DNA from: Bog-473 sp036268485
Lineage (GTDB): Bacteria; Actinomycetota; Acidimicrobiia; Acidimicrobiales; RAAP-2
Length of the DNA stretch: 64,000 nucleotides
Assembly: GCA_036268485.1 (NCBI GenBank)
Contig: DATAUC010000077.1
Location: 1 to 64,000 of the forward strand
Direction: 5' to 3'
Shown here: piece after piece, positions 58,700 through 64,000 of the stretch
How the letters are laid out: each line of letters opens with the position of its first letter
Numbering within the stretch: the stretch's first letter is position 1
Translations under genes and position numbers: made by a program
The notes under the pieces: model-generated
The model's database searches: none
The model's input: only the letters and a program-made list of their open reading frames with translations
Told to the model about the DNA's origin: nothing

Positions 58700-59101
58700 T
58701 CAGGTGGCGACGGCCGGGGGAACGATGGTGAGGTAGCCGGTAAGGCCGCTGATCTCAAAGAGGCGTCGAGCCATAGGCGTGGGCGAGAAGATCGTCAACG
58801 TCGCGCCCTGGGACTCGAGCTTCTTGTGCTCGGCCACCAAAAGGGAAAGCCCAGTCGAGTCAATGAAGGTGAGCAGACCGATATCAAGGATGAGTCCGGT
58901 CTGAACAGTGGTCGTAATGGCCACCAACTGCTCACGTAGAAGCGGGGCACTGGAGACGTCCAATTCACCAGAGAGCACCACGAGGCAGCGGTCTTCCATC
59001 TGACTAATGGAAATTTGGAGCGAATGGTCCCCGACGGAATGAACAAGGGAATCCTCGCTGGCGGAAGGCTCCGGAAGCGAGGCAGCGTGTTCGAGGGTCA
59101 T
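58700..59101 (-). CDS. STAS-domain anti-sigma factor antagonist
   Basis: A 133-residue RsbV/SpoIIAA-like protein. The likely phospho-Ser is in TFIDSTGLSLLVAEH, inside the usual D-S-x-G-L motif near residue 82. The strand VVLSGELDVSSAPLL is typical. ATG 59101 is taken because GGGAG lies 8 bases upstream. Its phosphorylation state probably decides whether it binds the HATPase at 55539-56456 or some other kinase. The sigma factor involved is not in this window. Confidence 0.92.
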   Translation of the reverse strand: MTLEHAASLPEPSASEDSLVHSVGDHSLQISISQMEDRCLVVLSGELDVSSAPLLREQLVAITTTVQTGLILDIGLLTFIDSTGLSLLVAEHKKLESQGATLTIFSPTPMARRLFEISGLTGYLTIVPPAVAT

Positions 59102-59319
59102 GGCCAGGTCTCCCAATCAATATTGCAACTCGGAGTAACGGACATTGTGCAGCTTGACCAAACGAATACCGACCGCTCTCTGATCGGCAGCGGGCTGAGA
59201 TTATTGCCGTCAGATTGGCGATGCAAGCCTTATTTCGGGTTGGTCGGTCCCCTTCAACGTTTGAGAGATCGGTCTGCCGGGTAGCAACTCCCGATGCCGA
59301 GGCCTCTCCCGGCCAGCCC

Positions 59320-59997
59320 ATGAAGACTGGCAAGGAACGCAGGGCTGTCCTGCTCGATCTGGACGGCACGCTGCTCGATACCAACTATCTCCATACGGTG
59401 GCCTGGTGGCGGGCCCTGGAGGATGCCGGGCAACGTCGCCCCATGGCAGAGATCCACCGCCTGATCGGAATGGGCGGCGCCGAACTCCTGGAAACGCTGC
59501 TGGGCCAGGACGATCCGGATATCAAAGCGGCGCATGGGCACTACTTCAGCGGTCTCCACCCGCTCATTGCGCCGCTACCGGGAGCAGCGCAATTCGTGCA
59601 GGAGATCAAGTCCCAAGGTGGTCTGGCCGTAGTGGTGACGTCGGCCACAAAGGACAATCTTCCCGTGCTCCTGGCTGCGTTGGGAGTGGGGGACCTCATC
59701 GACCTGGTCGTCGATGGCGAGGATGCCGACCGGGCCAAGCCCCATCCGGACCTCTTTGCGATGGCCCTTCAGCGAACGGACGTCTCGGCGGCCGACTGTC
59801 TGGCCTTGGGTGACGCCGTCTGGGACGTGCAGGCGGCTGCCCGTGTGGGTGTCGCTTGCGTGGCAGTCAAGACTGGAGGATTCTCCGAAGGCGAGTTGCG
59901 AGCGGCCGGAGCCGTCGCTGTCTACCAGTCATGTGCCGATCTTTTGGCGCACTGGAGCGCCAGCCCGCTGGCCGACTTCCTGTCGCAGCGGGATTAG
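59320..59997 (+). CDS. HAD-superfamily hydrolase, phosphoglycolate/beta-phosphoglucomutase-like
   Basis: A 225-residue HAD enzyme with full motifs: VLLDLDGTLLDTNYLHTVAW (I), VVVTSATKDNLP (II), GEDADRAKPHPDLFAMAL with the Lys (III), and LALGDAVWDVQAAARVGV (IV). A helical cap (about residues 25-90) marks it as a CI-type phosphatase. ATG 59320 is chosen; the open frame extends upstream. The preceding gap of 218 bases shows no other gene. Substrate may be a small sugar phosphate. Confidence 0.92.
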   Translation: MKTGKERRAVLLDLDGTLLDTNYLHTVAWWRALEDAGQRRPMAEIHRLIGMGGAELLETLLGQDDPDIKAAHGHYFSGLHPLIAPLPGAAQFVQEIKSQGGLAVVVTSATKDNLPVLLAALGVGDLIDLVVDGEDADRAKPHPDLFAMALQRTDVSAADCLALGDAVWDVQAAARVGVACVAVKTGGFSEGELRAAGAVAVYQSCADLLAHWSASPLADFLSQRD

Positions 59998-60063
59998 TGG
60001 ATGCTCCAAGCGGGCACATACATCTTTGACGAAGACTGTGAGACGGACCCGAAGGGAGCCCGA

Positions 60064-60294
60064 ATGCCCTCCACATCAGCCAACGTGAAAAATGAAAAGC
60101 AGTACGAGCGCTTGAAAGAAGAGGGCATGTCCAAACAACGGGCGGCTCGTATTGCCAACAGCCCCGACGCGTCAAAGCACGGCGGCCAACGGTCCGGCAA
60201 GGGCGGCGATTCGAGTCAAGGTGGAACAACGGCGCAGAAGAAAAAAGCAGGCCGCAAGGGCGGTCAGGCGACTGCTCGCAAAAGTAAGGGTTGA
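60064..60294 (+). CDS. Small basic Lys/Gly-rich protein (DUF7218-like)
   Basis: A 76-residue protein. The N-terminal part KNEKQYERLKEEGMSKQRAA RI is typical of DUF7218-like proteins, and the C-terminal tail is full of Lys and Gly with GGQRSGKGGDSSQGG and KKKAGRKGGQATARKSKG. ATG 60064 has GGGAG upstream. Similar KGG-type proteins are small stress or nucleic-acid-binding proteins; this role is inference. It lies convergent with the DUF1360 gene. Confidence 0.68.
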   Translation: MPSTSANVKNEKQYERLKEEGMSKQRAARIANSPDASKHGGQRSGKGGDSSQGGTTAQKKKAGRKGGQATARKSKG

Positions 60295-60298
60295 TCGC

Positions 60299-60856
60299 CT
60301 ACTGGATTTTCCGGAGCCAGCCGTAGGCCAGACGCAGATAGTCGCTGGCTCGAGCGGCGGCACTCACGGAGACGAGCGCCGTGGTGGCATTGGGCGCGGC
60401 GAGGCTGCCAGCAATCAGACCAGTGGCGACCCATTGAGCGGCGCAAAACGGGCAGGTGACGAGTTCGCCGATGGCATGGCGGATCCCGGTTCCAATGACA
60501 TCCTCGTTGACCTCCCCCTCTCTAGCGGGCTCCTTGAATTTGGTAAACGGTGACCGCAGGACAGCTGTCACGGAGTCCTTCGTGATGATGCTGCTGATGT
60601 GTTCGGTGGCCAGACCGTAGAGCAGCAGATCCAGCGGCTGGAGGCGAGCTACTTGGGATTTGCGCCCACGAAGGGCCAGGGTCAGGAACCCGCTCAAGGT
60701 CGCATATGCGGCCAAGATACCGGCGTACCCCTCCAACGGTCGGGGGTCGGCCGTGTGGATGTGGGAGTTGGACGGGGCGCTCCTCTTTCGAGCGGTGGTC
60801 CCAGAACGCCCCGCCTCCTTGGCTGGCGCCGCCTTCTCGGCTGGTTGGTCCGTCAC
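60299..60856 (-). CDS. DUF1360 membrane protein
   Basis: A 185-residue protein. A charged, disordered N-terminus of about 40 residues precedes the first membrane helix (GYAGILAAYATLSGFLTLAL). The CPFCAAQW motif, near residue 133 and next to a second hydrophobic stretch (VATGLIAGSLAAPNATTALV), is the signature of DUF1360. The family has no known function. GTG 60856 is the start. Confidence 0.85.
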   Translation of the reverse strand: MTDQPAEKAAPAKEAGRSGTTARKRSAPSNSHIHTADPRPLEGYAGILAAYATLSGFLTLALRGRKSQVARLQPLDLLLYGLATEHISSIITKDSVTAVLRSPFTKFKEPAREGEVNEDVIGTGIRHAIGELVTCPFCAAQWVATGLIAGSLAAPNATTALVSVSAAARASDYLRLAYGWLRKIQ

Positions 60857-60890
60857 GATTTGCCCATACCCACTTCACTCGTCCATAACC

Positions 60891-62522
60891 TCACCTGTGG
60901 GTTTCGACCTTGTCGAGATAGTCGGCAGCTCGGGCGGCCAGGGCCATGATGGTCAGAGCCGGATTCGCACTGCCCTGAGTCGGAAGGACGCTGCCGTCGA
61001 CTACGAAGAGGTTGGGTACGGCGAAGGATCGTAAATTGGAATCGACCACGCCGTCCTGCTCGTTCGATGACATTCGGCATCCGCCGATGAGATGGGCATA
61101 GCGGTCGATTGTGATGGCCTCCTCGGCACCAGCCGCCCGGTGCATGTCTTCCATCACCTGCCGGGCGGCCTTCATCAGGGCGCGATCGTTATCGCAAAGT
61201 GAGTAGGAAAAATGAGCGATCGGGAGCCCATGCCGATCGACTTCGCTGTCCAGCGTGATCCGGTTCTTGGCTTGTGGGAGGAGTTCGCATAAGGCGCCAA
61301 AGGTGGCCCAGTGGACGAAGTCGCGCATGTATTCGCGCAACACCCCGCCCCAATGGCCCTGGGCCACAACGTGTTCGGCATACACGATGGGCAACGGGGA
61401 GATGCATTGGAGCGAAAATCCGCGCTTGTAGTCCTTGGTGGGGTCTGTCTCGTAGAAGGCCTCACTCGATGCCTCCGGGGGAGGTGCCTTATACGCCCGA
61501 ATCTCCTCGCTGTAACGCCCGGCAGTTTGCGGTGCACCTTGGACCATGACGTAGCGGCCCACCTGGTCGAACTCGTTGCAAAGGCCGTTCGGGAAGGCTG
61601 ATGAAGTTGAATTGAGCAGGAGGCGAGGGGTCTCGATCGAATAGGCGGCCACCACGACGACCCGAGCTCGCTGGTGGTACTCCTGTCCCTGGTGAAAGTA
61701 CGTGACGCCGGTCGCGGCCCGGTTGCGGTCGATCTCTATCCGGCTCACCATGCAGTCCGGCCGTATTTCGGCACCCTGAGCCAACGCATCGGGTACGTGA
61801 GTGATGAGGGGTGATGCCTTGGCGTTGACTTTGCATCCCTGCAGACAGAAGCCTCGGTAGATGCAATGAGGGCGATTGCCGAACCGGCCGTTCGTGATGG
61901 CGACCGGACCAATCCTGACGTCGATGTTCATGGCCTGACAGCCTCGGACGAAGGCCATGCCATTGCCAGCAATCGGGTGTGGTGACTGCGGATAGCTGTG
62001 TGGATCGCCCCAAGGCCACCGTTGACCAGCGACCGGAAGCTCGGCTTCGAGAAGCTCGTAATACCGCTTGAGGTCGTTGTACTCGATAGGCCAGTCGGCG
62101 CCGACTCCGTCATTTGAATACGTTCGAAAATCCGAGGGATGGAACCGGGGCACATAACCGGCGAAATGAACCATGGAACCACCCACACCGCGCCCGGAAT
62201 TGTTGCTGCCGAGCGGGATCGGATCGGCTCCGGAGATCACTCTGGGTTCGTTCCAATACAGCTGATGGGATCCCGCCTCGTCGCTGACCCAGTCTCGATC
62301 GGGATCCCAGAAAGGTCCGGCATCGAGGGCCACGACCCGCCATCCCCGGCGAGCGAGCCGTTGGGTCAGGACCGCTCCTCCGGCACCGCACCCCACTACA
62401 ACGGCATCGACGGTCTCATTCAGATCGAAGTGCCGCATGTCACGCCGCAGCTGGTGATTGGTGCGCGTGCCGTCATTGGGCAGAAGCCACGCTGATGCAT
62501 TCCGCTGCCTGACACCGTTCAC
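60891..62522 (-). CDS. GMC-family flavoprotein oxidoreductase (FAD-dependent dehydrogenase)
   Basis: A 543-residue GMC enzyme. The FAD motif is VVVGCGAGGAVLTQRLARRG (about residue 38). SGRGVGGSMVHFAGYVPRFH is the second GMC motif. CIYRGFCLQGCKVNAK near residue 200 has three Cys in a C-x5-C-x3-C pattern like that of Fe-S or heme-linked dehydrogenase subunits. The C-terminal SANPALTIMALAARAADYL and HLIGGCRM hold the active site His/Asn. The GTG at 62522 overlaps the stop of the subunit-3 gene (GTGA). It is likely the large subunit of a gluconate-dehydrogenase-like complex. Confidence 0.92.
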   Translation of the reverse strand: MNGVRQRNASAWLLPNDGTRTNHQLRRDMRHFDLNETVDAVVVGCGAGGAVLTQRLARRGWRVVALDAGPFWDPDRDWVSDEAGSHQLYWNEPRVISGADPIPLGSNNSGRGVGGSMVHFAGYVPRFHPSDFRTYSNDGVGADWPIEYNDLKRYYELLEAELPVAGQRWPWGDPHSYPQSPHPIAGNGMAFVRGCQAMNIDVRIGPVAITNGRFGNRPHCIYRGFCLQGCKVNAKASPLITHVPDALAQGAEIRPDCMVSRIEIDRNRAATGVTYFHQGQEYHQRARVVVVAAYSIETPRLLLNSTSSAFPNGLCNEFDQVGRYVMVQGAPQTAGRYSEEIRAYKAPPPEASSEAFYETDPTKDYKRGFSLQCISPLPIVYAEHVVAQGHWGGVLREYMRDFVHWATFGALCELLPQAKNRITLDSEVDRHGLPIAHFSYSLCDNDRALMKAARQVMEDMHRAAGAEEAITIDRYAHLIGGCRMSSNEQDGVVDSNLRSFAVPNLFVVDGSVLPTQGSANPALTIMALAARAADYLDKVETHR

Positions 62523-63211
62523 CCGGCTCTCCCCCCTGAAGCCGAGGGGGAGAGGTGTCCGGAATGGTGCCGTTTGGCTGCGTCGGCCCGGCTGCTCCAC
62601 GGAACCGGATCCTCTGCATCGTTCTCGGCCACTTCCCACGGTTCGCGGCGATCGAGACCAATGTTCTTGTAGCCCCGGGGATACGCCGGACCACCAAATC
62701 CAATCTCGTTCCAGACCAACGGGTGGGCATAGAAGGCATCACAGGCGTACCGCATCCAAAGTGAGAACACCCTCTTGGCCGGTAGCCCTCGCCACTGACC
62801 TTCGTGGGTCCGAACCGTTTCGATCAGATTGATCTGCTGCTGCTTCGCCAAGCTGCTGAAGTCCCGCCCAAACTGGAGCATGGCATCGGCTTCGAGACCG
62901 GCGATGGATTGTCGCCAGGCCTCCGGATCATCGGGGAGGTCGGCATAGCGATAACCATCGCCTCGTCGTTGCGCCAACCTCTGGTCGATAACAGCGAAAA
63001 CATCCACTCTCGGTTCGTCATCCTGAGCCAGGAGACGGTCGAGCAGTGCCCGTACCGCTCCCTCCTCGGCGCCGTCGAAAAAGACGGGCGTTCCCGCTGG
63101 CTGCAGCCGCCGGAACACCACCGCGGTCGTCGTTGCGTCCCAGTGGGGGGACTGCTCGGTAACGTCGAAACCGGGAAATCGAGGCTCGGCTGAGCCCGGA
63201 GTCTTCCCCAT
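62519..63211 (-). CDS. Gluconate 2-dehydrogenase subunit 3 family protein
   Basis: A 230-residue protein of the gluconate 2-dehydrogenase subunit 3 family, with FFDGAEEGAVRALLDRLLAQ near residue 43, VDVFAVIDQRLAQRRGDGYR, and VRTHEGQWRGLPAKRVFSLW plus DAFYAHPLVWNEIGFGGPAY. It normally assists the assembly or export of the GMC flavoprotein. No twin-arginine signal is visible here. It begins 1 base after the membrane-protein gene ends and overlaps the GMC gene. Confidence 0.88.
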   Translation of the reverse strand: MGKTPGSAEPRFPGFDVTEQSPHWDATTTAVVFRRLQPAGTPVFFDGAEEGAVRALLDRLLAQDDEPRVDVFAVIDQRLAQRRGDGYRYADLPDDPEAWRQSIAGLEADAMLQFGRDFSSLAKQQQINLIETVRTHEGQWRGLPAKRVFSLWMRYACDAFYAHPLVWNEIGFGGPAYPRGYKNIGLDRREPWEVAENDAEDPVPWSSRADAAKRHHSGHLSPSASGGRAG

Positions 63212-63212
63212 G

Positions 63213-63683
63213 TCAGTCTTCGCGGCGCAAGATGGCAGCCAGCAGTCCCATGCCACCCACCAGCCCGAAGAGAAGCGGGGCAAATGTCGGCGGCCCCATC
63301 TCGGCGTTGTAGCGCGCCATTTTCCAACCCCCGGGGCGTTGTGCGATACCGCGAAGGTGGAGGTATTGCCCCTGGAAGCTATTGAGCATGACGACAGTAG
63401 AAACAATGGGCAGCACCGTCTTGGCCGCCTGTCGCGAGAACACTCCGGCGATGCCGGCGGCCGCTATGGCCGGCGTAAGGGCGACCGGGATCCACATCAT
63501 CCGGTTGGCGAAGCTGGCCCGATCATGCTCGAGCCAGATTTCGACTCCCGTGATGATGGCCCCCAGGGACGTCAGTCCGGCCAGGGTCCGTTCGAAGCGG
63601 CCGTGGCGCACGTTCAGCACAAGGCGGTCGATGCCCATCAATCCGGTGGCCAATGGGAGGTCGCTGGACCGCCGCCGAATCAC
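63213..63683 (-). CDS. Four-helix membrane protein in the GMC operon
   Basis: A 156-residue protein with about four hydrophobic helices (LAGLTSLGAIITGVEIWLEH, IPVALTPAIAAAGIAGVF, VLPIVSTVVMLNSF, LLFGLVGGMGLLAAIL). GTG 63683 overlaps the TPP-enzyme stop by 4 bases. It lies between the TPP enzyme and the subunit-3 gene, so a link to the dehydrogenase at the membrane is likely. No family is recognised. Confidence 0.78.
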   Translation of the reverse strand: MIRRRSSDLPLATGLMGIDRLVLNVRHGRFERTLAGLTSLGAIITGVEIWLEHDRASFANRMMWIPVALTPAIAAAGIAGVFSRQAAKTVLPIVSTVVMLNSFQGQYLHLRGIAQRPGGWKMARYNAEMGPPTFAPLLFGLVGGMGLLAAILRRED

Positions 63684-64000
63684 GATCTGAGTTCCGTGAT
63701 CTTGTCCCGAAAGAGGGTGCTGGCGATGGTGGCTTTGCGGGGCTGACCGGAAAGGAACGCCTTGACGAACCCCTTCGCTTGTTCGTACTGCACCTTGCCC
63801 GGCATGGGCGGCTCATCCGGATTCACCGTGACGTCCACCAAGGCAGGTCCGGGAAATGCGAAGGCTTCGGCAATGGCCGACTCGACCTCGGTCGCCTTTT
63901 CGACTCGTATACCCAGGCCGCCACAGGCCTGGGCCCAAGGCGCAAAATCAGGTTGCCGCCCGAAGCGGATGCCGTACTCGGGGTAGCCGAGTACCAGCTG
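63680..64000 (-). CDS. TPP-dependent enzyme (pyruvate oxidase/acetolactate synthase family), partial
   Basis: The last 106 codons of a thiamine-diphosphate enzyme whose N-terminus lies beyond the right edge. YPEYGIRFGRQPDFAPWAQA and CGGLGIRVEKATEVESAIAE, followed by FPGPALVDVTVNPDEPPMPG and EQAKGFVKAFLSGQ, match the C-terminal domain of PoxB-like pyruvate dehydrogenases (quinone). These decarboxylate pyruvate. It leads the operon with the membrane protein, subunit 3 and GMC flavoprotein. The TPP-binding GDG motif should lie outside the window. Confidence 0.85.
   Translation of the reverse strand, partial: QLVLGYPEYGIRFGRQPDFAPWAQACGGLGIRVEKATEVESAIAEAFAFPGPALVDVTVNPDEPPMPGKVQYEQAKGFVKAFLSGQPRKATIASTLFRDKITELRS

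Noticed and set aside
1..64000. CRISPR arrays, tRNA, rRNA, insertion sequences and prophage
   Set aside because: No regularly spaced repeats, cloverleaf-type sequences, transposase or phage genes were seen on reading both strands.

Overview
ORGANISM. GC-rich DNA with dense genes, many GTG starts and frequent 1-4 base stop/start overlaps (GTGA, ATGA). The gene content is typical of a free-living actinobacterium: an MCE protein, many TetR regulators, SCP-x-type thiolase with P450, MpaB-type oxygenase, an RskA-like anti-sigma factor, and GMC/gluconate-dehydrogenase proteins. The class Acidimicrobiia is a reasonable guess, but nothing here proves it. No rRNA, tRNA, CRISPR array, insertion sequence or prophage was seen.

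LAYOUT. 1-7.8 kb: end of an MCE gene, then an acyl-CoA ligase divergent from an acyl-CoA dehydrogenase, a tandem TetR regulator, and a thiolase-P450-SRPBCC group. This looks like a lipid, isoprenoid or steroid side-chain degradation locus with two copies of one operator. 7.8-18.3 kb: mixed small genes, including a hydrolase-cyclase fusion, a HAD/DeoR/MFS group with overlapping divergent promoters, and three genes that look broken (nitroreductase-like, ankyrin, VOC). 18.3-23.5 kb: a TetR/epimerase pair and a three-gene 2-oxoacid dehydrogenase operon (E1 alpha, E1 beta, E2). 23.5-26.4 kb: a LuxR-type two-component system with two small membrane proteins. 26.5-28.5 kb: an ECF sigma/anti-sigma pair and a divergent secreted protein, with matching ECF-type promoters facing away from each other. 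28.5-33.4 kb: two paralogous secreted Cys-pair proteins around a dehydrogenase and a large secreted CocE-type hydrolase. 33.5-44.8 kb: MpaB/TetR, SDRs, two paralogous amidohydrolases, an acetoacetate-decarboxylase-like enzyme with its TetR, an acyl-CoA dehydrogenase and a type II NADH dehydrogenase. 44.8-55 kb: housekeeping and accessory metabolism (Nudix, ArfB-like, SurE, aldose epimerase, PanE, arylsulfatase, hydrolases). 55-59.1 kb: a small Fe-S thioredoxin-fold protein and a partner-switching module (ATPase, SpoIIE phosphatase, STAS). 59.3-64 kb: HAD, small basic protein, DUF1360, and a four-gene operon of GMC flavoprotein, gluconate-dehydrogenase subunit 3, membrane protein and a TPP enzyme that runs off the right edge.

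HOW IT FITS. Two themes dominate. One is degradation of CoA-linked lipophilic substrates under several TetR repressors, several with recognisable operator candidates. The other is envelope or stress response: ECF/RskA, a LiaSR-like pair and a SpoIIE/STAS module, with secreted proteins nearby. The strongest new observation is the pair of identical-spacing ECF promoters (TTGAACC-N16-CGTATCCG), which predicts autoregulation of the sigma factor and co-expression of an Ala/Gln-rich secreted protein of unknown function.
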